Of a DNA stretch of 64,000 bases, positions 1 to 13,000 are shown piece by piece. Made by a program: the position numbers and the translations under genes. The notes under the pieces are model-generated. The model was not told where the DNA came from. It ran no database searches and saw only the letters and a list, made by a program, of their open reading frames with translations. The stretch spans positions 1 through 64,000 of the forward strand of contig JAUCBJ010004458.1 in the NCBI GenBank assembly GCA_032718475.1, read 5' to 3'. The number at the start of each line of letters is the position of its first letter. Positions within the stretch are counted from its first letter, which is position 1. Source of the DNA: Nemertoderma westbladi (Eukaryota > Xenacoelomorpha > Nemertodermatida > Nemertodermatidae).

Positions 1-1110
1 ACCAGAGGCAACCCGAAGGCTCCTCTCTACCAGAGGCAACCCGAAGGCTCCTCTCTACCAGAGGCAACCCTAAGGCTCCTCTCTCCTGGAGGCAACCCGA
101 AGGCTCCTCTCTACCAGAGGCAACCCGGAGGCTCCTCTCTACCGGAGCCAAGCCGAAGGCTCCTCTCTACCTTAGGTATCCCGAAGGCTCCTCTCTATAA
201 GAGGCAACCCGAAGACTCCTCTCTACTGGAAGCAACACGAAGGCTCCTCTCTAATGGAGCCAAGCCGAAGGCTCCTCTATACTGGAGGCAACCCGAAGAC
301 TCCTCTCTACCTACTGGAGGCAACACGAAGGTTCCTCTCTACCTGAGCCAAGCCGAAGGCTCCTCTCTACCTTAGGTATCCCGAAGGTTCCTCTCTTCCA
401 GAAGCAACCCGAAGGCACCTCTCTCCTGGAGGCAACCCGAAGGCTCCTCTCTCCTGGAGGCAACCCGAAGGCTCCTCTCTACCGGAGGCAACCCGAAGGC
501 TCTTCTCTACCGGAGCCAAGCCGAAGGCTCCTCTCTACCTTAGGTATCCCGAAGGCTCCTCTCTACCTTAGGTATCCCGAAGGTTCCTCTCTACCGGAGG
601 CAACCCGAAGTTTCCTCTCTTCCAGAAGCAACCCGAAGGCACATCTCTCCTGGAGGGAACCCGAAGGCTCCTCTCTCCTGGAGGCAACCCGAAGGCTCCT
701 CTCTACCAGAGGCAACCCGAAGGCTCCTCTCTACCGGAGCCAAGCCGAAGGCTCCTCTCTACTGGAGGCAACCCGAAGACTCCTCTCTACTGGAGGCAAC
801 ACGAAGGCTCCTCTCTAATGCAGCCAAGCCGAAGGCTCCTCTCTCCTGGAGGCAACCCGAAGACTCCTCTCTACCGGAGCCAAGCCGAAGGCTCCTCTCT
901 ACCTTAGGTATCCCGAAGGCTCCTCTCTACCGGAGCCAAGCCGAAGGCTCCTCTCTACCTTAGGTATCCCGAAGGCTCCTCTCTACCGGAGCCAAGCCGA
1001 AGGCTCCTCTCTACCGGAGGCAAGCCGAAGGCTCCTCTCTACCTTAGGTATCCTGAAGGCTCCTCTCTACCTTAGGTATCCCGAAGGTTCCTCTCTACCT
1101 GAACCAATTT
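1..1110. repeat. 30-bp minisatellite array
   Basis: About 37 head-to-tail units of roughly 30 bp, built around CCGAAGGCTCCTCTCTACC plus a variable GGAGGCAAC/GGAGCCAAG half. Variants such as CTTAGGTATCC recur, which suggests block amplification of subtypes. The array is cut by the window start, so its true length is unknown. A single degenerate unit-like copy lies near 54210-54242 next to a tRNA-like segment. Confidence 0.95.
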
Positions 1111-3567
1111 GGGATGGGAGGCACCCGAGAGCTATTTTATTCTGTCGGTTACCTGTTAGATGAGGGATGAGGACACACCAAGGACTAATGTTGCACAATA
1201 AAAAAACATAAAAAATAAAATCGTTAGCATATTAAACGATTGAAAATAATCTTATCAATTAACTGTTGGATTTATGGATTTCTCTATAAACCCATTATTT
1301 TGTACATAGCGAATCTAATATGATACAACCCTCACTCAAGGTTATTGGATAATGACACTATCAATCTTATTTGAAATATATTACCAAATGGCTGTGACAA
1401 CTGTTAGTAATTAGCTTACTGCCCATTTCGGAATTTGACACAAAACTTGGAAGCATGCCATTAGGTTGCCTGTCAAAAAATCCTGCAGATTTTGTTCCAA
1501 TTTAAATGGCAAATTAAGGCGACGTGAAGGAACCGAAAGTTGTTCCTAATGACCCAGCAGTGTAGGAACTAACTGCCTTTATATTGGATTGAGCAGTGAT
1601 CACTGATCATTTACGTGGTCGTTGTAAATTAATTTACTGATAACAACCTCAGGCTTATTCCTCTCTGCAGCTCATATGGTGTCAGTTGAAGTTGCTGATT
1701 GATTAGGGCGTGTCGATAGTTGGAGATACGTGAGTGTGGGGGAATGAGGTACTAGAGTTTACGGAATGTGAAATACGTCAGGGATAAAAAGTATTATCTA
1801 CTAGCATTTCGTTTTTCCAAGTTCAAACACTTATGCAAATTGCCCGGGCCAGTAATTTACTCCTCGTCCCCAATGCCAATATTATATAGTCAGTCTTTAT
1901 GGATGAGTGCTAAAAAAAATTTCAATCGTGCTAAGCACGTTTTTGCTTCGTGTTCAGTTAGTTACATAAAACATAAGTCATGTTTTGTCACTATGATTAT
2001 TTTTGGCATAGGGGCGCAAATTGACCGCAAGTTAAATAACTGATAACACTGAGCTTCTGTAACCTGCACCTTTCACTAAAAGCATAGTTGGTGTTTGTAA
2101 TTTTGCTTCATAAACTCATTTTCGAAAATAAAAAATATTTTGAAAATTATCACGTATGGCAATTCCGGTAACCCATGTTTAACATCTGTAACAATTAGTT
2201 GTCCAAAAGTATCTATTACCCTTTGTGGAAAAAAAAGTATTAGATTTATCATACTATACTAATAAATAATTTATTGGCATAATTTAATCGTTAATCATAA
2301 ACTGACAAATTTATAATTGTATCGAAACGATAGATAATTGATTAGTCTTTCTTCGGGGAAGTGTATGCACGTTACTTTCCACACATTCCACATTCATATT
2401 ATATTTATTGTACATAAATTAATATATTACAGTTAGTTACGGTATGTAAGAATGTGTTATATAATTAATAACGTCAAACTATTGCCAACTTTGGCTATTA
2501 ACTGTGGCGGCGCAGGATAAACCACTGGCTCAGACACTGAACCCACTCCCTGATCTAATTATTGTGTAGTAATCATTACAACCATACATACATAACGTTA
2601 CGCATTCCAAAAGATTTTAAGAACATGTTAAGCGACATTATATGGCCTACCCTACGGTTTACTAATACATATTATTTAATTTATTTGTTTATTATGTTGA
2701 CATATTTCAGCCGTACAATAAGGTTAAGGCGTATTATGTTTACTTATCTTCTTATCTTACTAGGTTGCATTTTTTTGGTGAATCATTAAAATCTGGTAGG
2801 TGCTCTGTATTAAAATCGTAGAAATATTATCGAGTAAACATTAAATATTAGGATATAGAGTGGGATTCCATTTATGTTCTATTGTAATTTCGTTGAAACT
2901 GCAGTACAGAAATTGAATTTAAACGTTCTGTCCGTCATTTACAATGGCATGCATTAATTCGAACAACAAATAAAGAACCCTTTGCGCAATACAATATTGT
3001 TTGGTTTCCACCGGAATTCTTTTTGTTTACGTTTATAGTTAGTTATATTCACTGACATCGTCACTGCGATTGGGTTAGTTTTAATACATATTAATAATTG
3101 TGCTGTATTGCTGATATTATTGTTGCAATGGAAAGCGATATATGTCCAGACGGATAATTCAAACTATATTATATTGGGCTTAATAATAACTGATTAGTAG
3201 TTACATATCTTTAGACAGTTTAGTCTGCTCTGCTATTGATATCCAATATAATTTAATTTGTTTTCTGACTCATAATGATAGGAAAGTCTTTAAAAAATTG
3301 TTAGTTACCTTTTTATTTCAAATATTGCTTTAGTTTATAGTTTACGCATTATTAAACATGTGGGAATTGAAGAGAAAATTAGCCCGACTTTAGTAGAAAT
3401 TACCTGCATTTTATGTTATATTTCATAGGTTTAACACTTATATAATGCTTATTGGGAATGGGAATTTAATTTGTTTTTTTTTATAGTTTTTATTTATTTT
3501 GTAAATTAAACATTAATTTATTCTTTGTCTTGTGGCAATACAAAACATAATTTACACTGGTTTTGCT
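1111..3567. other. AT-rich 5' flank, no gene seen
   Basis: No convincing coding sequence. The short ORFs at 1768-2043 and 2562-2789 have AT-driven composition and no recognisable motif. Positions about 2050-2085 show a weak minus-strand remnant of the dispersed repeat also seen near 7250 and 38200. The promoter and 5' UTR of the gene starting at 3568 should lie here, but I see no clear TATA box or initiator. Confidence 0.5.
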
Positions 3568-4042
3568 ATGAATATAATATTAGCCAATCCGGAAGACCTG
3601 CCTGACTCACCCGGACCCCGTAAACAGTTCCAGATGTCTCGGCGAAGTAGCAGTCCGGCCCAAGCCTTGCGGTACATCGAAACCGAACTGCAGAAGAAAA
3701 AATACCGTTCGGCCGCGCAATTTGCAGATGCGCTGCCCGCGCCGGTGTTTAAATCGATCTGCAACGAAATGCCGATGAGGGAGATCTTCAAAGACCTCCC
3801 CGTGAGCGCCGTGTTCCTACATACTATGCTGACGCGGGCGCTCTATCTCGGGTGTAAGTCCTGCTTCCCCAGTGCGGAGTTGTGTAAACTCGCCGATCAA
3901 TTGGTTCTGTTTCTCTCGTTGGAGGAGGACAATTCCTTCCCTGCGCTTGTCGACGACGATCATCTGAAAGCCTGTGGAAATCTAATGGGCTTGTTGATTC
4001 GTTGTGAGGACAGTGTAGGGAAACATCTAGCGGAACAGTTAG
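3568..4042 (+). CDS. MIEAP-like gene exon 1
   Basis: Encodes residues 1-158, including a serine/proline stretch (SRRSSSPAQ) and a helical region with cysteines. The ATG at 3568 is the first in frame. The exon ends in codon phase 1 at CAGTTAG|GTAAGG. Its last 25 nt (4018-4042) are the founder of the 41-bp array that follows. Reading through the donor meets a stop at 4069-4071, so splicing at 4042 is required for the full-length frame. Confidence 0.8.
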
Positions 4043-7000
4043 GTAAGGTAATAATATCGGGAAACATCTAGTGGAACAGTTAGGTAAGGTAATAATGTCG
4101 GGAAACATCTAGCGGAACAGTTAGGTAAGGTAATAATGTCGGGAAACATCTAGCGGAACAGTTAGGTAAGGTAATAATGTCGTGAAACATCTAGCGGAAC
4201 AGTTAGGTAAGGTAATAATGTCGGGAAACATCTAGCGGAACAGTTAGGTAAGGTAATAATGTCGGGAAACATCTAGCGGAACAGTTAGGTAAGGTAATAA
4301 TGTCGGGAAACATCTAGCGGAACAGTTAGGTAAGGTAATAATGTCGGGAAACATCTAGCGGAACAGTTAGGTAAGGTAATAATGTCGGGAAACATCTAGC
4401 GGAACAGTTAGGTAAGGTAATAATGTCGGGAAACATCTAGCGGAACAGTTAGGTAAGGTAATAATAATGTCGTGAAACATCTAGCGGAACAGTTAGGTAA
4501 GGTAATAATATCGGGAAACATCTAGCGGAACAGTTAGGTAAGGTAATAATGTCGGGAAACATCTAGCGGAACAGTTAGGTAAGGTAATAATAATGTCGTG
4601 AAACATCTAGCGGAACAGTTAGGTAAGGTAATAATATCGGGAAACATCTAGCGGAACAGTTAGGTAAGGTAATAATGTCGTGAAACATCTAGCGGAACAG
4701 TTAGGTAAGGTAATAATGTCGGGAAACATCTAGCGGAACAGTTAGGTAAGGTAATAATGTCGTGAAACATCTAGCGGAACAGTTAGGTAAGGTAATAATA
4801 TCGGGAAACATCTAGCGGAACAGTTAGGTAAGGTAATAATGTCGGGAAACATCTAGCGGAACAGTTAGGTAAGGTAATAATGTCGTGAAACATCTAGCGG
4901 AACAGTTAGGTAAGGTAATAATAATGTCGTGAAACATCTAGCGGAACAGTTAGGTAAGGTAATAATATCGGGAAACATCTAGCGGAACAGTTAGGTAAGG
5001 TAATAATGTCGTGAAACATCTAGCGGAACAGTTAGGTAAGGTAATAATGTCGGGAAACATCTAGCGGAACAGTTAGGTAAGGTAATAATGTCGTGAAACA
5101 TCTAGCGGAACAGTTAGGTAAGGTAATAATATCGGGAATCATCTAGCGGAACAGTTAGGTAAGGTAATAATGTCGGGAAACATCTAGCGGAACAGTTAGG
5201 TAAGGTAATAATGTCGTGAAACATCTAGCGGAACAGTTAGGTAAGGTAATAATGTCGGGAAACATCTAGCGGAACAGTTAGGTAAGGTAATAATGTCGGG
5301 AAACATCTAGCGGAACAGTTAGGTAAGGTAATAATGTCGTGAAACATCTAGCGGAACAGTTAGGTAAGGTAATAATGTCGTGAAACATCTAGCGGAACAG
5401 TTAGGTAAGGTAATAATGTCGGGAAACATCTAGCGGAACAGTTAGGTAAGATAATTTTGTTTGGAGACATCTAGCGGAAACAGTTTGGATAATATTGTCG
5501 GGAGACATCTAGCGGAATAGTTTAGTTAGATAATAATGTCAGGATATATGTAGCGGCACAGTTAGGTAAGATAAGATCGTTAGGTAAGACATTATTTGTA
5601 GGGAGACATCTAGCGGATGGTTTAGGTAAGATACTAATGTCGAGAAACATCTTGCGGAATAGTTTAGTTAGATAATAAATAATGTCGGGAGACATCTAGC
5701 GGAACAGTTAGGTGAGGAAATAAATACTGCCTGGAGACATCTAGCGAAATAGTTTAGTTAGATAATAATGTCGGGAGACATCTAGCGGAACAGTTAGGTA
5801 AGGTAATAAATACTGCCTGGAGACATCTAGTTGACGGGATAGGTTAGATAGTAATGTCGGGAGACATCTAGCGGAACAGTTAGGTAAGGTAATAAATACT
5901 GCCTGGAGACATCTAGTGGACGGGATAGGTTAGATAGTAATGTCGGGAGACATCTAGCGGAACAGTTAGGTAAGGTAATAAATACTGCCTGGAGACATCT
6001 AGTGGACGGGATAGGTTAGATAGTAATGTCGGGAGACATCTAGCGGAACAGTTAGGTAAGGTAATAAATACTGCCTGGAGACATCTAGTGGACGGGATAG
6101 GTTAGATAGTAATGTCGGGAGACATCTAGTGGAACAGTTAGGTAAGGTAATAAATACTGCCTGGAGACATCTAGCGGAACAGTTAGGTAAGGTAATAAAT
6201 ACTGCCTGGAGACATCTAGTGGACGGGATAGGTTAGATAGTAATGTCGGGAGACATCTAGTGGAACAGTTAGGTAAGGTAATAAATACTGCCTGGAGACA
6301 TCTAGTGGACTACTAGGATCGGCATGCTGCATTGCAGCTGCATTTTTAAGAATGCTGTGCCGGCTTGTCAACAAAATTGCACCGCCACAACTCCCTATCA
6401 CCCATGACATTTGCTAGATCATCCGCATCTTTAAGGCCAGTGTCCTTTAAGATGCGTCTCAAGAAAGTCATGGGCTGTCCACCATGCTTATTCACTCCAT
6501 GAGGCTGCCAAAGTACAAGATTATGCACTGGCTGGTCCTCACGGCGAAAGCAATGTCCTGCAAAGCGGAGGCGATTTTGTTCTAGAGTCAAGCTTGGGGG
6601 AACCAATGAGACACCTCCAATGTTATATAGTGTCTGGTTGGAAATGTGTGCATTGTACTTGACACAATGAACCCGGCGTAGCATCTAGTGGACGGGATAG
6701 GTTAGATAGTAATGTCGGGAGACATCTAGTGGAACAGTTAGGTAAGGTAATAAATACTGCCTGGAGACATCTAGTGGAACAGTTAGGTAAGGTAATAAAT
6801 ACTGCCTGGAGACATCTAGTGGACGGGATAGGTTAGATAATAATGTCATAAGCTACTATATTTTCGTTGTTTCTCAAACACTTTTATGCGTTTCCAATTT
6901 CCATAGTTACCAAATTATTTATTTATTTGTTAGCCTTACACGAGAAGACTATTGAACGTCTGGGACAGCATGGCTTCGTTAACAGAGCCGGTCGGCAGTG

Positions 7001-10000
7001 TCATCTTCACGAAGGTATCCGTCTACAGTTCGATAGTTACCTTGCCGACATGCGGGCGGCTTGTCATCGTTTAGATGCGACGCCCCGAACTAGTAATAAC
7101 GATTTACTACCGACAAGGTTGGTGTTATTAATATATCAATATACAAAATACGTTCACCCAATTACAGGAGACAGGGAGGGGGGGGGGCTGTACGCAAATC
7201 CCATCTTGGCGAATTAATATCTCGCCTCCATGTTAAATTCTCAATTTAGGGAAAGGAGCAGGTTACAGTGGCACGTTATTTTAACTAAAACAATAAACTA
7301 AATACCATAGAAAAGGTTACAGTTTTATCTTTGAGAGTAATCAGCTGTTATTTGCGTCCAAGTTCCCCTGGAGAGAGATGAATTTTTATTGCGTCCAGTT
7401 TTCCCCTTATCTGAATTCCAGATATGTGTCTCGCCTGCTTAATAGAATCATTCGAACTAACGGTTAACAGTAGAAATGTTATGTAATTCAAACTACTACT
7501 GTACTAAAAACAATTAAACCACGTCAACTGTCTGTATATATGGAACCAAAGATCTACTGTATGTCCGAGTTCGCTCAACCTAGTAGTAGTAGTATTTGGA
7601 TTATGGAACCAAGCATACTACAATTTATCTAAACTGAAAGTTTCATTCCACCTCTATACCGCCCGCATACTTGCATTATTATACTGAAACAAAAACTGAA
7701 TAACTTCCAGTACCATGGCGTAACATGCTACTGTAGTTGCAAGACTACAATATTGTGCATATTTACATCACCTTTTCTCACTGCCTTTTCAGGTATAGTC
7801 ACCAACGGTTGATGGTTTCTAACGAGTCGGACGTCCAAGACAGATTGATAAATAATCAGAAACTGATGACGGCCATCGCCCCTGCTGTTGGCACCTCGAA
7901 GGCGGATATCGACAAACTCATTGAGGAACTTAGGGTGCGGATCGATGGTGACAAAGAGGCATTACGGTAAATCTCGCAATAAATATTGAAATTTAACCGA
8001 ATCGTTGAAATTAGTAGCAACTTTACAAACAGCGACAGTCTCACAAGGAAGTTATTACGTCCTGTAATGAGAACGAGAGTGCTCGAGTTTCCAATAAAGT
8101 ACTGATCTGGAATCAATTTGGAATTTGACGGCTTTGAATCGAGTGCCGTTGGATTGTTTACATATTCCGTCCAGAGTTAAAATAAATAATATGTTGATTT
8201 TAGTATAGTAATACAGTATACGAATATACGACATTATTAAAATTCATCCTCAGTACTTTTGCCGACTGCTGTAATTGAATAATTACAGAGGCAGCCGGTA
8301 TTATTTTAGATATCAGATCGGCTGCCTTATTTATAATTATAATTAGGATGTGAATGCACATGGGCTTGATCAGATAAACTCTCGACCTCTCTTGTCTATT
8401 GTAATAATGCGGAACCGTAACTACTGTAGGAAGTTTAGGCTACTGTATTGTAAAATCCAAGCAGGTGAGATACTTGGAAACAAACCCCTCCAGTAGTCAG
8501 TAGGCCTAATTGGGAAGAACAATTCCAATGAACCAATATTATATTGTGCCAGGTGGAAAAACAAAGTAACTTAGGAAAGCAAGTAGGAAAGAAACTTGTT
8601 TGGAAATTTATTATAAACGTATCTTGCCCATAACGCCACCCCCCACCCCCCAACCCCCTGCCCAAACATTAAAAATAAATATTATACCTTAAAATCATTA
8701 AAACTAAATCCCTGCGAATTAACAATGTTAAATATCAAGTAATGGAATGGATCCGCACGTTACAGCGACTGGTTAATTTAACCAAATCAATAAATAGGAG
8801 TCAGTCAATTGCATTTTGAATTTTTGAGAGTAAATCAGCTGTTATTTGAGTTGATTTTCCCCTGGAGAGGGATGCATTTTTATTGCGTCGAAATTACTGA
8901 AATACATAATGTTTATCTTTTTGTGGTGGTTTCGAAAAATATTGACAATTCTGATAATATATATTTTATAGGTTATTTAACGACAGACGTAAAGATAGAC
9001 GATTTGACGGGAGTATTCCGATTCTTTCTGTTCTAATGGAACACGCGAAAGCCCTACAAACAGCCGCCAACATTGCCAAGTTTGATAGCATCGCCCCTAT
9101 TGGTTCCAGTACCATTCCAAGAAGTAAAAACCAAACAAGAAGTAGAAACGATGAAAGCCCACGGTCTGATATCGTTGATGGTAAGTTATGTAGTTCAGAG
9201 TTCTCTTGAAATTGTTGATGGTATTACATATTATTGGGTCCACGTAGCGAGACCTCTAGTATTGTCTCTGTTGTTGTTGTTGTTGGTGTTGGTGGTGTTG
9301 TTGTTGTTAATTTCCACTTTGGTTTTGGTATTAGGGCTTAGTTGGCAGGCTTAGGGCAGTGGCTCAGTTGGCAAAGCGTCGGACTTGGAATCTCTAGTTA
9401 CCGAGTTCAATCGCCTCATTCCGGTGAATTTTTTGTTGTTGTAAGATTGGTATTAAGCCATTCAAGGAGACATTTCAATGAGTTAGTAGACTCGGACCTT
9501 TGCGCGATTTGGCGCATGTTATGTACTTTAGGTGCGATGGCTTAAATGTTGGTCAGATTCATTGACTCCTAAACTCATGCGACGTATTAGGCGCTATGCC
9601 TATGTAGGGTACAAGGTAATACAAATAAACGATCAATCAAAGACAAAAATAGAGATACACAAAATGTACAAATAATAACTAATAAAGCTGCAATGAAATT
9701 CTTAACCTCAGCTCAGATATTGTTCAAAGGTAACGAAGTCGTTAAACACTTGTATGTATTTTTTTTTAGGATCCCATGCCCTGAGCAATGGCGACATAGT
9801 GGTCAACGGCAATCGGCACGGTGTAGGAGCAGAAGGCGTTGAACATGTATCCGAAACTGAAACTAATCACAGACTTCGGATGGAATTAGCGGCCGTTCGC
9901 CAGCAAGTAGAGAAATTATCATCGAGAGAAGATATATTAACTCAAAGGTTAGATATTAAACTATAAAATGATTTGTTACCGTTGTAAATTCATGTTAACG

Positions 10001-13000
10001 AGAATGCCTCATGGAGAAAGCAATAAGTATTTGAGGAAGGATCGGCCGCGGGCTAAACCAGCTTATTGCATTTTTCCATATAATAGTGAACTACCTCCGA
10101 ACTAGTTTGACAATTTCCCTCCAATTTTAATTTATGAAACGGTTCGTTGATTATCTGTTCGTAAAAATGTAGTTATTAGAAAAAGCAAAACTAATTTAAT
10201 ATTTATTATACTGTATATTACATTGCCGTAAACCATGGTGCCGGACCGGTGCGGTGGTAATCAATCCACTCCCAAGTCACAACAGTATCCCCGATAGATC
10301 TCCTCAATCTCCCACTGATCAATATCTTTCTCCACTAAAACACAAATCATGGAACCAACTGCATCCGCTACAGAAAACACAAATATGAAGAATTATTCCT
10401 TTCCGAATTAGAATTACCATTTGCATACAATTATTTATCTGCACTAAATACATGAGTATTCATACTACTGTAACAAACGAGTCGACCCCGCCTGAGAGTT
10501 AGTAATTTTCAGTGGCCCCGGTTGATCCATAATTTCCAAAAGTTTGCTCACATTGACCGCATGGGAAAAGTGATTTCCAGCGTAAATTTGATGTTCGCAA
10601 ATGAAATAAAGTTTCTTGGATAGATATTTTTACAGAACACAAGCGAACACACAAAAACACACCCGAACACACTCCAAAAACCGCCGAACACAAATTCGGT
10701 CGCACAAAAAAAAGGTTACATACGTTAGATGGGCAATGGGCAGGCGCAGAGATGCTGAGATGTGCTAGGCGGTGCAGCCGCCATAGCATCGGTAAAGATA
10801 GATACCGACATCCGTGCACCAACACTGTCTGACGGGTAGTTCTTTTTACAGAACACAAGCGAACACACAAAAACACACCCGAAAACACTCCAAAAACTGC
10901 CGAACACAATCGAACACAGTCGAAAATAGAAAGAGCACAAAAAATGACACCGGGTACGAACTTTTAGATAAAATTAGCCACGCGTTGCTTTTCTATAAGA
11001 AAATTCCCGAAATTATTGAATCAAATTGTCGCGAAATTAAATATTCATTTCTTATCAAGTAGGCCTATCATTTGCTGTGTACTGCTGTACTGTATAACAA
11101 ACTATGTAGTGAAGCCTACTGGGGTCCCGTACCTGTCACATATATAGTAATTGCGGGTTAGCTAATAGGCCTATTTGCCTGTGTACTGGAATAGCTTGGT
11201 CTGGGACTGATTGCTGAGGATATGAATTACTGTAGGGAGTTTAGCCAGTTACCGTACATGACCGTCATGACACACGGTACAACAAGGGTACCGGTACCTA
11301 CCTGTCTACTCCTGCACTGGAATTTAAAGAGCTGGGTCTTAGTTAAGTACCTACCCTGGCAGGTACCGGTAGGCCTAGGGATATCTGTCCCAGTGCTACC
11401 ACACTTATCTTAGGCCTACTACTTTGTTAAATTATTAGTTGTCGGCTTAGGCTAGGCCTGATCTGATAAGAAATGAATATTTAATTTCGCGACAATTTTA
11501 TTCAATAATTTCGGGAATTTTCTTATAGAAAAGCAACGCGTGGCTAATTTTATCTAAAAGTTGGTAACCGGTGTTATTTTTTTGTGCTCTTTCTATTTTC
11601 GACTGTGTTCGATTGTGTTCGGCTGTTTTTGGATTGTGTTCGGGTGTGTTCTTGTGTGTTCGCTTGTGTTCTGTAAAAAGAACTATCCAAGTTTCTTTAT
11701 TGTTTTGGTTAGAAAACACCGCCACTGTGACGTTTTAAATTAAATTAATTATTTAAACTCAATGAATACATAATCATGGTGTTATTATTATATAATTTGA
11801 GATAATAATAATTACTGAGGCCTACATTAAAAAAAAGCCATAAGTTAATTTTACTTTATGCGGCTTATTGCGGACTATCGAACCCCTCAGACACACCCCT
11901 ACCCGTCTCCGTGTAGGACATGTAGGAGTTGCGCGTTACTCCATATCTGCAATAATTGTTCCGTCGATGGGTCTTCTCTAGACAGTACCGGTAGTAGTTC
12001 GGGTCTCCCGGGTTATTCTCGCGTCATCGCCACGTATAAATCAGGGACCGATTGACCAGCCTATACCACCTAACTACTGTACTTGCGCTACAGTACTAGT
12101 CTAAAATAGTGTATCTGTACATAACCAAGTGCTGCACGCGGTGTAACATTTCCCATTATAAAGAAAGTCTAGAAATTCTATGATTCCGTATTTCTATTTC
12201 TCCCAATTATATTTCCGGAGCGATCTTAAATCTAAAGAGGAGTTGGTAAGGCAAATTTAATAATAAAGCGATTGCCATCTTAATAATTACATTATCTTCC
12301 TATCCCGATTCTTGGTAAATTTTTTGGTTTTTAAATAAATACTATGAAACGCCGTTGACACCAAAGTTTATCACTACTCACCAAAGTACAGTAGGTACAG
12401 TACAAACTTAGTGCGACAACATTTATGTCTCAGTAACTTGAGCCGTTGAGGCCATATTTATAGGCGGGAATTTAAACAGTAGGATTTTGGACGGGCATAA
12501 GATAACCATAGAAAACCCATACTTGGGGTAAAGTAGTACATTTTTTGACTATTAATTCCCGAGAGAGTCGAGAGAATATTAAAAATATAGTGTACGTTTT
12601 TTTCCCATACAGTAGTAATACGCAATATTCTCGTAGACCAAGACTAGACTCTCCTGATTCATGGTTCCACCACTCCTCTGACAACCCCAGTCTCTGCAAT
12701 AGTCTGACACTGACGTTGTGCTTTATGACTCAAGGGAACCCCGGAGACACATCAGGGATGAGTTCACCAAAGCAAAGTTTAATTTGGTGCGGACTAACGA
12801 CACCGTGGATAACACCGGTAGTGGCAACAACAAATGAACAGAAACCCGCATGTTCTTTGAAATTTATGCGTTCCTCATATTTGCGGCGCTTCCCTCCTCC
12901 TGCTTGCTATATGAAGCAGTAATCGACCGGGGATTGGAAACGCAAAGAGGATTGACGTCTATAAGCGTCCGATCGAATTGTCCTCCCCACAGTGCACTCA

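Noticed and set aside
4018-5455. CRISPR-like direct repeats
   Set aside because: Units are contiguous with no unique spacers, in a eukaryotic intron; this is a minisatellite. The same holds for the other arrays in the window.
11858-12055. Cysteine-rich 65-codon ORF
   Set aside because: No family match, no start or splice support, and it lies between mobile elements.
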